Assembly (NCBI RefSeq): GCF_040779325.2
Contig: NZ_JBFONT020000001.1
Coordinates: 496,001-560,000 of the forward strand
Reading direction: 5' to 3'
DNA length: 64,000 nucleotides
From: Aestuariibius violaceus
GTDB taxonomy: Bacteria; Pseudomonadota; Alphaproteobacteria; Rhodobacterales; Rhodobacteraceae
Shown here: positions 52,126 through 59,787 of the stretch, piece by piece
Layout: each line of letters opens with the position of its first letter
Position numbering within the stretch: the first letter of the stretch is position 1
Made by a program: the position numbers and the translations under genes
The notes under the pieces: generated by a model
What the model was told of the DNA's origin: nothing
What the model saw: only the letters and a program-made list of their open reading frames with translations
Database searches by the model: none

Positions 52126-52270
52126 GTTGCCGCTCCTGACACCTCAGGCGATGCAATATCAGGCGGACGTGAACCGTCTCTTAACAGCTAAAATCCTCAT
52201 CATCTGCCCTCCCTTGCATCGGCGCGCGGAAGGGTCATGCTAGCGGCCACAAATCCAAGGGGAGATTCAC

Positions 52271-53857
52271 ATGATGTACCGTACGATGACCTTGGCCACC
52301 GCCCTCGCCGCAACGACGGCCCTGGGCGCCTCGGCCGAAACCCTGCGCTGGGCGCGCGCCGGCGACAGCCTGACGCTCGATCCGCACGCCCAGAACGAAG
52401 GGCCGACGCATACACTGGCCCACCAGATCTACGAACCGCTCATCATCCGCGACCAGACCGGCGCCTTCGAACCGGCGCTCGCGACCGATTGGGCGGTGAG
52501 CGAAGACGACCCGAATGTCTGGGTCTTCAACCTGCGCCAGGGTGTCACCTTCCATGACGGCGCCGACTTCACCGCGGAAGACGTCGTCTTCTCGTTCGAG
52601 CGGGCGAAGACCGAGACGTCGGCGATGAAGGAACTGCTGACCTCCATCGTCGAGGTCCGCGCGGTGGATGACTACACGATCGAGATCGAAACCGCCGGCC
52701 CGAACCCGATCCTGCCCAACAACTTCACCAACCTGTTCATGATGGACCAGGGCTGGGCCGAGGCAAACGGCGTCACCGCCGTGCAGGACATCGCCAATGG
52801 CGAGACGACCTATGCCGCGACCAACGCCAACGGCACCGGCCCCTTTGTCCTGACAAGCCGCGAACCCGATGTCCGCACCATCCTCGACCAGAACGAGAAT
52901 TACTGGGGCATAGACGACTTCCCGATGGAGATCACGCGGATCGACTACACCCCGATCCAGAACGCCGCGACCCGGGTCGCAGCCCTTCTGTCGGGTGAGG
53001 TCGACTTCATCCAGGATGTGCCGGTTCAGGACATCAGCCGCGTGAACGACGCGGATGGCCTCGTCGTCAAGACCGCGCCGCAGAACCGGACGATCTTCTT
53101 CGGCATGAACATGGGCGCCGAGGATATCGCGGCCGACGATGTGGACGGCGCCAACCCCTTCGGCGACGTCCGCGTGCGGCAGGCGATGAACATGGCGCTG
53201 AACCGTGACGCGATCCGCCAGGTGGTAATGCGTGACCAGTCCGCGCCCGCAGGCGTCATCATGCCGCCCTTCGTCAACGGCTGGACCGAAGCGCTCGACG
53301 AGGTGCCCGAGGGCGACATGGATGCGGCCCGCGCCCTGATGGAAGAGGCCGGCTACGGCGACGGCTTCTCGGTCACGCTCGATTGCCCGAACGACCGCTA
53401 CATCAACGATGAAGGCATCTGCCAGGCGGCGGTCGGGATGTTGGGCCAGATCGGCATCACCGTGAACCTCGACGCCAAGCCCAAGGCGCAGCACTTCCCG
53501 CTGATCCAGAACGCCGAGACGGACTTCTACATGCTCGGCTGGGGGGTGCCGACCTACGATTCGGAATACATCTTCAACTTCCTCGTCCACACGCGGGGCG
53601 AAGAGCGCGGCAGCTGGAACCCGACCGGCTTCTCGGATCCTGAGATCGACGCAAAGATCGTCTCGCTTGCGTCCGAGACCGATCTCGACGCGCGCAACGC
53701 GACCATCGCCGAGATCTGGGACACGGTGCAGAGCGAGGTGCTCTACCTGCCGATCCACCACCAGGTGCTGAACTGGGGCATGACCAACCGCGTCGGCACC
53801 GAGGTGTCGCCGGAAGATGACCCGAAGTTCAAGCACTTCACGATGCAAAGCTCGTAA
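52271..53857 (+). CDS. ABC transporter solute-binding protein (peptide class), copy 1
   Basis: A 528-residue periplasmic binding protein of the SBP_bac_5 (DppA/OppA) family. Signal peptide MTLATALAATTALGASA, then LRWARAGDSLTLDPHAQNEGP, HQIYEPLIIRD and VFNLRQGVTFHDGADFTAEDVVFSFERA, all typical of the family. GGGGAGA lies five bases before the ATG-ATG start. No permease or ATPase gene is next to it, so it is an orphan in this window. It may bind peptides, opines or other small molecules. A second family member is at 59788. Confidence 0.9.
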   Translation: MMYRTMTLATALAATTALGASAETLRWARAGDSLTLDPHAQNEGPTHTLAHQIYEPLIIRDQTGAFEPALATDWAVSEDDPNVWVFNLRQGVTFHDGADFTAEDVVFSFERAKTETSAMKELLTSIVEVRAVDDYTIEIETAGPNPILPNNFTNLFMMDQGWAEANGVTAVQDIANGETTYAATNANGTGPFVLTSREPDVRTILDQNENYWGIDDFPMEITRIDYTPIQNAATRVAALLSGEVDFIQDVPVQDISRVNDADGLVVKTAPQNRTIFFGMNMGAEDIAADDVDGANPFGDVRVRQAMNMALNRDAIRQVVMRDQSAPAGVIMPPFVNGWTEALDEVPEGDMDAARALMEEAGYGDGFSVTLDCPNDRYINDEGICQAAVGMLGQIGITVNLDAKPKAQHFPLIQNAETDFYMLGWGVPTYDSEYIFNFLVHTRGEERGSWNPTGFSDPEIDAKIVSLASETDLDARNATIAEIWDTVQSEVLYLPIHHQVLNWGMTNRVGTEVSPEDDPKFKHFTMQSS

Positions 53858-53868
53858 GAGCCTGACAA

Positions 53869-53897
53869 GCGGCCCCTCTTCGACGGGGAGGGGCCGC
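53869..53897 (+). terminator. Hairpin after the solute-binding protein gene
   Basis: GCGGCCCCTC pairs perfectly with GAGGGGCCGC over 10 bp around a 9-base loop, 12 bases after the stop. No T run follows. Confidence 0.6.
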
Positions 53898-54445
53898 ATC
53901 CTTCAGCTGCCCAAGATGCGCTGAATGATCTGACTTCCACGCCCAACAGATTGACCTCGGTTCCGACGCTCCAAAAGGCCCGGAATCAAGCCGAAGGCGC
54001 CGGGCCAGCGCCGGCCCGTCCCGCGGGCTGGCGCTTTGCCACCCGCGCGCTGAACTCAGAGGGAAGATGAACACGGCACCATAAAAGCGCGCCGCTCAAC
54101 CGTTGCAGCGCCATCCCACGGGCCGACGCTGGCCCGGCTCCCGTTTCGCTCTTTTGGAAAGGGAGAGGCAACGAGACCCTACCTATGGCAAGGTGCCCGT
54201 CATTCGTCCAAGAGCTCTGCTGAGATCGCTCCACAGGCACCGGCAGATCCTCGCGCCATTCCAGCATCTCGGGCCCGCCATGCCCTGTCAGAACCACTCC
54301 GAACATGGTGTCCGCCGCGCCCATACCCTGTCCTCCAAACAGCTTTCCACACGACGGGTCTGAGCCACCCACCTCCCCGGCCAGGCCGCGACCGCCAAAC
54401 GAAAAGGGGTGGCCCCCCAACCCACCCCCAAGCTATCACCGCCCC
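53898..54445. other. Non-coding stretch with a gene remnant
   Basis: Between the solute-binding protein and the TPR gene I find no intact gene. It holds GC-rich inverted repeats (about 53995-54040) and a short minus-strand remnant of an oxidoreductase gene (54232-54306). An open frame on the minus strand (53986-54420) spans it but is otherwise low in complexity. Confidence 0.5.
54232..54306 (-). pseudogene. 5' remnant of a quinone oxidoreductase-type (MDR) gene
   Basis: The minus strand encodes MFGVVLTGHGGPEMLEW followed by REDLPVPV, which is the N-terminus of zinc-type alcohol dehydrogenase/quinone oxidoreductases (the usual continuation is PGPGEVLIRV). After PVPV the frame becomes unrelated sequence, so only about 25 codons remain. 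No other part of the gene is in the window. It looks like the scar of a deletion. Confidence 0.55.
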
Positions 54446-55606
54446 ATGGAACTCTCACGCCGCACCCGCTACGTCGCCCTGATCGCCCTCGCCACGCTGG
54501 CTGTCGTCCTGATTGCGGATCGCCGAGGTGATACGCGGCAGGCTGTCGCAGACACCTGCCGGGCCTACAGCGCGGATGCAGAGGCCGCGATCGATGCCTG
54601 CACGACGATGCTTTCCTGGTCCCGGCTCGTCGATGACGCCCGTGCCCAGACCTATTCCCACCGCGCCGCAGCCCATCGCAGCACAGATGACTTCGATGCC
54701 GCCCTCGCAGACGCGCAAGCCGGCCTCAACCTCGCCCCCGACGACGCGCTCCTGCTGAACGAACGTGCCATCGCCAATTACGAGCTTGGGGATCTCGAAA
54801 CCGCCCTCGCCGACAACGCCCGCGCCCTCGCGCTTGATCCGGACAGCGCCTGGATCCTCCGCTGGAAGGGCTACCTCCTCGACACCGACGGACGCGGGGA
54901 CGATGCGCTCGAATTCCTCCTGCAAGCTCACGACCTCCGCCCGGCCGACAGCTGGACACAGAAGCGGATCGTCAGCCTGATGATCCAGGCCGATCGCTTT
55001 GCCGAGGCGGAGGACTTCGAGGCCAGCCTCCTCGCCGAAGACCCGGAAGCGACCTGGGCCTCCGCCCGCCTGGGAAACGCTTATTTCGATGCCGAGAACT
55101 ACCCCAAGGCAGCCGCGTATCTCGTCAAGGCCGTCCGCAGGGATCCGACAGATGATGACCTGCGGGAACGCTTCTTCGGCGCCTGCATCGGCGCTCAGTC
55201 CGCGTGCCCGCCACTTTTCCCCGAAACGCGCAACGCACAGGCCGCGCCCGGTTGCCACGATGCGCTCACGCGCCTGCTTGACCTCTCCCCAGACCTCACC
55301 GTCGCGCAGGAGGGGGACGTTTCGGCGGCGGATGCGCTGCAAGACCCGCTCCGCGTCTGGCCTGTCGCGGCTGCGCTCTTCACCGCAGATATGATCGCCC
55401 TCATGAACGGCAGCCCCACCCGCCACCGGGCAGAGCGCTTGATCCTCACGGCAACGCTCTACGACTGCGCACAGATCTCCGAAGACCTGCCCGCTCTCGC
55501 TGCAGAATTCCGGAAGGTCGAAGCCGAATTCGACGCCACTTTCCACGAAAACGTCCGGGCCAACGTCCTCGACTTTGCCCATCACTACTTGCAGGCCGGG
55601 GCCTAG
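54446..55606 (+). CDS. Membrane-anchored TPR-repeat protein
   Basis: A 386-residue protein with an N-terminal membrane anchor (about 9-25, YVALIALATLAVVLIA) and a run of tetratricopeptide repeats: AAHRSTDDFDAALADAQAGLNLAPDD, NERAIANYELGDLETALADNARALALDPDS, LGNAYFDAENYPKAAAYLVKAVRRDPTD. The C-terminal third is helical but not recognisable. Such proteins mediate complex assembly; no specific role can be given. I start at MELSRRTRY (54446); the frame is open further up to 54305 but that part is proline-rich and looks non-coding. Confidence 0.75.
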   Translation: MELSRRTRYVALIALATLAVVLIADRRGDTRQAVADTCRAYSADAEAAIDACTTMLSWSRLVDDARAQTYSHRAAAHRSTDDFDAALADAQAGLNLAPDDALLLNERAIANYELGDLETALADNARALALDPDSAWILRWKGYLLDTDGRGDDALEFLLQAHDLRPADSWTQKRIVSLMIQADRFAEAEDFEASLLAEDPEATWASARLGNAYFDAENYPKAAAYLVKAVRRDPTDDDLRERFFGACIGAQSACPPLFPETRNAQAAPGCHDALTRLLDLSPDLTVAQEGDVSAADALQDPLRVWPVAAALFTADMIALMNGSPTRHRAERLILTATLYDCAQISEDLPALAAEFRKVEAEFDATFHENVRANVLDFAHHYLQAGA

Positions 55607-55719
55607 CGCGCCCTGCGCTGTGGCACCCCGGCGTCACTTCGCGGAAAGCGGCAATCCGCCTCTGAAAACCGGCCGACCCGATCCCCACATCGGATCTGAC
55701 AAAGTCAGGAATCCGGACG

Positions 55720-57045
55720 ATGGAGCAGCCACAGAACACCCCCCGCCCCCGCGTCGTCATCATCGGCGCCGGCTTCGCCGGTCTCTCCGCCGCCAAGGCG
55801 CTGCGCAAGGCCGATGTGGATATCGAGATCGTGGACCGCCGGAACTACCACCTCTTCCAGCCGCTGCTCTATCAGGTCGCCACCGCCGACCTCTCGCCCG
55901 CTGATATCGCCTGGCCGATCCGCAGCATCTTCTCGCGGCAGAAGAACGTCACCGTCACCCTCTCCGAGGTGCAGGATATCGACCTCGCAGCGCGCCGGAT
56001 CGTCACCGACACCGGCACCATCCCCTACGATTTCCTCATCGTCGCCAGCGGCGCCCATAACTTCTATTTCGGCAACGACTGGGCCGATCGGGCGCCGGGC
56101 CTCAAGAACCTGCGCGACGCGACCAGCATCCGCCGCCGCATCCTCCTCGCCTTCGAACGGGCCGAGGTCGCGGCGACCCCCGAGGAACAGCGCCGCCAGC
56201 TCAACTTCGTCGTGGTCGGCGGTGGCCCGACGGGGGTCGAGATGGCCGGCGCCATCGCCGAACTGGCGCGCTTCACGCTGGCCCGCGATTTCCGCCGCAT
56301 CCGCCCTGCCGATGCCCGCGTGATCCTGGTCGAGGCCGGCCCCCGCCTCCTCCCCGCTTTCCCGGAAGAGCTGTCGGACAAGGCCAGGACCTCCCTCGAA
56401 AAGCTCGGGGTCGAGGTCTGGTGCGATACGCGGGTCGAGGACATCTCGCCCGACGGCGTCGCCACATCGGCCGGCGCCATCCCCGCCGCCACCACGATCT
56501 GGGGCGCAGGCGTCAAGGTGAAGAACACCGCCAGCTGGCTCGACATCGAAACCGACCGCAGCGGCCGCATCGCCGTCGCCCCCGATCTGACCCTGCCGGA
56601 CCATCCTGAGGTCTTCGTCACCGGCGACGCCGCCAAGGTCCCGTGGAAAGACGGCCAGGACGTCCCCGGCATCGCGCCGGCCGCCAAGCAGCAGGGCCGC
56701 CACGCCGCGCAAGTGATTGCAAACCGCCTCGCCGGGGAGACGACCAAACCCTTCCGCTACCGCCACGCCGGCAACCTCGCCACGATCGGCCGCCACGCCG
56801 CAGTGATCGACTTCGGCCGCTTCCGCCTCTCGGGCTTCCTCGCCTGGTGGCTCTGGGGCATCGCCCACATCTACTTCCTGATCGGTGTCCGCCAGCCGAT
56901 CTTCGTGGGCCTCAGCTGGCTCTGGTCCTACATCACCTATTCCAAGGGCGCCCGCCTGATCACTGGCGACCGGCAGCCACCGGCGCCACCGGATACGCCG
57001 CCGATCCAGCTCCCCCAGCCGGAACAGGGCGCCCGCCCCCACTGA
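55720..57045 (+). CDS. ndh: Type II NADH:quinone oxidoreductase
   Basis: A 441-residue flavoprotein that oxidises NADH and reduces quinone without pumping protons. Two Rossmann motifs are present: the FAD site VVIIGAGFAGLSAAKAL (12-28) and the NADH site FVVVGGGPTGVEMAG. VFVTGDAAKVPW near the C-terminus binds the flavin. The hydrophobic GFLAWWLWGIAHIYFLIGVRQP fits the membrane-contact tail of bacterial NDH-2. Monocistronic or leading into the decarboxylase gene 43 bases downstream. The proline-rich tail is unremarkable. Confidence 0.93.
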   Translation: MEQPQNTPRPRVVIIGAGFAGLSAAKALRKADVDIEIVDRRNYHLFQPLLYQVATADLSPADIAWPIRSIFSRQKNVTVTLSEVQDIDLAARRIVTDTGTIPYDFLIVASGAHNFYFGNDWADRAPGLKNLRDATSIRRRILLAFERAEVAATPEEQRRQLNFVVVGGGPTGVEMAGAIAELARFTLARDFRRIRPADARVILVEAGPRLLPAFPEELSDKARTSLEKLGVEVWCDTRVEDISPDGVATSAGAIPAATTIWGAGVKVKNTASWLDIETDRSGRIAVAPDLTLPDHPEVFVTGDAAKVPWKDGQDVPGIAPAAKQQGRHAAQVIANRLAGETTKPFRYRHAGNLATIGRHAAVIDFGRFRLSGFLAWWLWGIAHIYFLIGVRQPIFVGLSWLWSYITYSKGARLITGDRQPPAPPDTPPIQLPQPEQGARPH

Positions 57046-57088
57046 ACGGGGCTTGCCTCCGCGACAGCGGCATGCCCCTCTCGGGGAC

Positions 57089-58477
57089 ATGAACCACGAC
57101 GACCTCCGCCACTGGTCCAAGCGCGCCGCCGACTGGGCCCATGCCTATCACAGCACGCTTCGCGACCGCCCCGTCCGCCCGCGGGCAAGCTACGGCGCCA
57201 CCGCCGCCCAGCTCCCCGATACGCCCCCCGAGGCGCCGGAACCCATCAAGGACATCTTCGCCGATTTCAAAACCATCGTCCCCGGCGCCACCACCCACTG
57301 GCAGCACCCCCGCTTCTTCGCCTACTTCCCCGCCAACGCCTCGCCTGCGTCGATGCTGGCCGAACAGCTCGCCAATGCCATCGCCGCCCAGGGGATGCTC
57401 TGGCAAACCTCTCCCGCGGCGACAGAGATCGAGCAGGTGATGATCGGCTGGCTCCGCCAGGCCCTCGGCCTTGCCCCCCACTTCACCGGCACCATCCACG
57501 ACAGCGCGACAACGGCGACCCTCTCCGCCGTCCTGACCATGCGCGACCGCGCCACCGGCTGGGACAGCGTGACCGAGGGCCTCTCAGGAGGCCCCCGCCT
57601 CCGCCTCTACGCCTCCGCCCAGACCCATTCCTCGGTCGACAAGGCCGCCCGCCTCTCCGGCATCGGGCAAGCCAACCTCGTCAAGATCCCGACCGACGCG
57701 CAGCACGCCATGGACCCCCAAGCACTCGACGCCGCCATCCGCGCCGACCTCGCCGCAGGCCACAAACCGGCGGGTGTCATCCTCTGCACCGGCGGCACCT
57801 CCATCGGCGCCTGCGATCCCATCGCCGCCTGCCTCACCGTGGCCAAAACCCACGACCTCTACACCCATGTCGACGCCGCCTGGGCAGGCTCCGCCATGAT
57901 CTGCCCCGAATTCCGCGAGCTCTGGCAGGGCGTCGACCAGGCTGACAGCATCGTCTTCAACCCGCACAAATGGCTCGGCGCGCAATTCGACTGCGCCGTC
58001 CAGTTCCTCGCCGACCCGGCCCCGCAGATCCGCTCCCTCGGCCTGCGCCCCGATTACCTGCAGACCCTCGGTCAGGACGAGATCGTCAATTTCAACGAAT
58101 GGACCGTCCCGCTCGGCCGCCGCTTCCGCGCGCTCAAGCTCTGGTTCACCCTCCGTGCCTACGGGCTCGAGGGCCTGCGCACCCGCATCCGCAACCATGT
58201 CGCCTGGGCCGCCGAGCTGGCCGAAGACATCGCCACGATCCCCGGCATCCAGATCACCACGCCCCCCGCCCTCTCCCTCTTCACCTTCCGCTACCGCGAC
58301 GACGCGGCAACCGAAGCGCTCCTCACCCGCATCAATGACGACGGCCGCATCTACCTCACCCAGACCCGGCACGAGGGCCGCTTCGTCATCCGCGTCCAGG
58401 TCGGCCAGTTCGACTGCACCCGCGACGACGTCATGACAGTGGCCCAGGTCCTCCGCGACTTGACCGACGGCGTCTGA
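57089..58477 (+). CDS. PLP-dependent group II amino acid decarboxylase
   Basis: A 462-residue decarboxylase of the aromatic-L-amino-acid/tyrosine decarboxylase family. HPRFFAYFPANASPASMLAEQL, TGTIHDSATTATLSAVLTMRDRA, then HVDAAWAGSAMICPEFR and the PLP lysine Lys294 in FNPHKWLGAQFDC are the hallmark blocks. LRPDYLQTL and the C-terminal LTQTRHEGRFVIRVQVG also fit. The likely substrates are phenylalanine, tryptophan or tyrosine, but specificity cannot be told. The ATG at 57089 follows GGGGAC; a longer in-frame start at 57053 lacks support. It follows ndh on the same strand. Confidence 0.9.
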   Translation: MNHDDLRHWSKRAADWAHAYHSTLRDRPVRPRASYGATAAQLPDTPPEAPEPIKDIFADFKTIVPGATTHWQHPRFFAYFPANASPASMLAEQLANAIAAQGMLWQTSPAATEIEQVMIGWLRQALGLAPHFTGTIHDSATTATLSAVLTMRDRATGWDSVTEGLSGGPRLRLYASAQTHSSVDKAARLSGIGQANLVKIPTDAQHAMDPQALDAAIRADLAAGHKPAGVILCTGGTSIGACDPIAACLTVAKTHDLYTHVDAAWAGSAMICPEFRELWQGVDQADSIVFNPHKWLGAQFDCAVQFLADPAPQIRSLGLRPDYLQTLGQDEIVNFNEWTVPLGRRFRALKLWFTLRAYGLEGLRTRIRNHVAWAAELAEDIATIPGIQITTPPALSLFTFRYRDDAATEALLTRINDDGRIYLTQTRHEGRFVIRVQVGQFDCTRDDVMTVAQVLRDLTDGV

Positions 58478-58598
58478 CCAACCACTTCTCTCCGCCTGGC
58501 CTCTGCGCTTGACCCAAAACGCTCCCCGCCTTATCTCAGCCTCACCCGCCAGAGCGGGCAATGGAGAGTTTATGTCAGAGCTTGCGGGCAACCGCTAA

Positions 58599-58661
58599 GT
58601 TCCACCCGCTGGAACGACCAACCTAACGACCCCCCGCGCGTGACGCCGGGCGGGCTGTTTT
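58599..58661 (+). terminator. Hairpin and terminator-like element before yjhX
   Basis: GTTCCA-CCCGC-TGGAAC (58599-58615) is followed by a GC stem, CCCGC-GCG-TGA-CGC with bulge, closing on GCGGG (58633-58654) and then CTGTTTTG. It may end the decarboxylase transcript or be the 3' end of a small RNA; the 211-base gap otherwise holds no gene. Confidence 0.4.
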
Positions 58662-58688
58662 GTCTGATCTATCTCCGGACCCACTTCC

Positions 58689-58946
58689 ATGAATATCTCG
58701 AAACACGAGCAGCGTGTCCTGCACGTGCTCGCCCAAGGCGGCGCCATCCATTACGAGCGCGGCGCCAATGGCAAGGTATCTGACATCACCTGCATCAGCC
58801 GCGACGGTCACATCCTGACCGACTGCACATTCGCAGTCTTCGACCGGCTCAAGAAGCGCCGCTTCATCCGCTCCACGGGTGGTCAGCCCTACCGCGTGAC
58901 CCAGCGCGGCCTCGGCGCCGTCCGCGCCCAACTCGACAACCGCTGA
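58689..58946 (+). CDS. yjhX: YjhX (TopAI)-like toxin
   Basis: An 85-residue protein of the same length as E. coli YjhX, with MNISKHEQRVLHVLAQGG at the start, ITCISRDGHILTDCTFAVFDRLKKRRFIRS in the middle and QRGLGAVRAQLDNR at the end; these match the family closely, including the terminal RAQLDNR. E. coli YjhX (TopAI) is an inhibitor of topoisomerase I and is neutralised by YjhQ, a GNAT protein. The next gene here, 12 bases on, encodes a GNAT protein, so the pair resembles that toxin-antitoxin system. Whether it is active as a toxin here is unknown. Confidence 0.9.
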   Translation: MNISKHEQRVLHVLAQGGAIHYERGANGKVSDITCISRDGHILTDCTFAVFDRLKKRRFIRSTGGQPYRVTQRGLGAVRAQLDNR

Positions 58947-58958
58947 AGGACAAGACCC

Positions 58959-59438
58959 ATGACGACGCACACCACGACCCGCCCGGCGCGGGCCTCCGAC
59001 GTCCCCGCCTTGAGGCGGATCGTCGAAGAGATCGGCCTCTTCCCGTCCGAATTGCTGGCCGACATGATCGCGCCCTTCCTCGACGACCCAGCCAGAGACA
59101 CCCTCTGGCTGGTGGCCGAGGCGGGTGGACGGCCCGCAGGCCTCTGCTACGCGGCCCATGAAACGATGACCGAGGGCACCTGGAACATGCGCGCCCTCGG
59201 CATCCGCCCCGGCGACCAGCGCAAAGGCGTCGGCGCAACCCTGACCGCCGCGCTGGAAAGCGCCCTGCGCGACCGGGGCCAGCGGATCCTGATCGTCGAC
59301 ACGTCCAGCACCGACGATTTCGCCATCGCCCGCGCCTTCTACGCCCGCCAGTCCTATCGGGAGGCCGCGCGCCTCCCCCACTTCTGGGCAGAAGGAGACG
59401 ACAAGGTCACCTTCTGGAAGGACCTCTGCGCCGTCTAA
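58959..59438 (+). CDS. GNAT-family N-acetyltransferase, candidate YjhQ-like antitoxin
   Basis: A 159-residue acetyltransferase with the acetyl-CoA-binding motif in MRALGIRPGDQRKGVGATLTAALE (the Q/RxxGxG/A pyrophosphate loop is QRKGVGATL) and the C-terminal FYARQSYREAARLPHFW typical of the family. AAGGA lies a few bases before the ATG, and the gene follows yjhX by 12 bases. Its role could be the antitoxin of YjhX, by analogy with YjhQ, or an independent small-molecule acetyltransferase. Its overall similarity to YjhQ cannot be judged without a search. Confidence 0.75.
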   Translation: MTTHTTTRPARASDVPALRRIVEEIGLFPSELLADMIAPFLDDPARDTLWLVAEAGGRPAGLCYAAHETMTEGTWNMRALGIRPGDQRKGVGATLTAALESALRDRGQRILIVDTSSTDDFAIARAFYARQSYREAARLPHFWAEGDDKVTFWKDLCAV

Positions 59439-59443
59439 ACCGT

Positions 59444-59472
59444 CGCGCGGCCTCGGGGGGCCGGGCCGCGCC
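59444..59472 (+). terminator. GC-rich hairpin after the GNAT gene
   Basis: GCGCGGCC pairs with GGCCGCGC around a GC-rich loop a few bases after the stop. No T run follows, so its efficiency as a terminator is uncertain. Confidence 0.45.
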
Positions 59473-59787
59473 TCCCGTCGCCACATCAACAGAACTCGGC
59501 AATCTCCCGGTTTGTCGCAACTGTTGCGCTGCACTGCAGCAGGACGCTCCATTACCCCGCCAATCGCGCCCCAAATGTCCGACAGAAAGCCGACAGGATG
59601 CCGACCATATGCCGACACGCCGATCTCCCTGTTTTTCCTGAGATTAACCCCGATTCGCGTTGCCGCGCGGAAATCGCACCGTCCAGCCCGGCAATATCCG
59701 GTTAATCTCTGCCTTTCCGCACGATTTGATTTGACCTTGCCGCGCATCACATCCTCCATCGAAGAAAGACAAGTACCGGAGGCCCAA
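59473..59787. other. Upstream region of the second solute-binding protein gene
   Basis: About 315 bases without a gene. It includes the four-copy 11-bp repeat (59577-59617) and the leader of the solute-binding protein. An in-frame open extension upstream of the chosen start (from 59512) is arginine-rich and is not a plausible protein. Confidence 0.6.
59577..59617. repeat. Phased 11-bp repeat, four copies, upstream of a solute-binding protein
   Basis: The core CCGAC starts at 59579, 59590, 59601 and 59612, exactly 11 bp apart; a fifth, off-phase CCGAT lies at 59620. The extended unit is WGYCCGACA or close to it, as in the array at 8094-8121. The array lies about 170 bases before the downstream ATG. 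Looks like an operator array for a protein that binds one face of the helix. Confidence 0.55.

Noticed and set aside
52235..53899. 554-codon minus-strand open frame
   Set aside because: Antisense to the complete solute-binding protein gene, with no ribosome site or recognisable domain; long shadows are common at this GC content.
55705..57120. 471-codon minus-strand open frame
   Set aside because: Antisense to ndh; the composition (Asp/Gly/Ala) reflects the sense codon usage.
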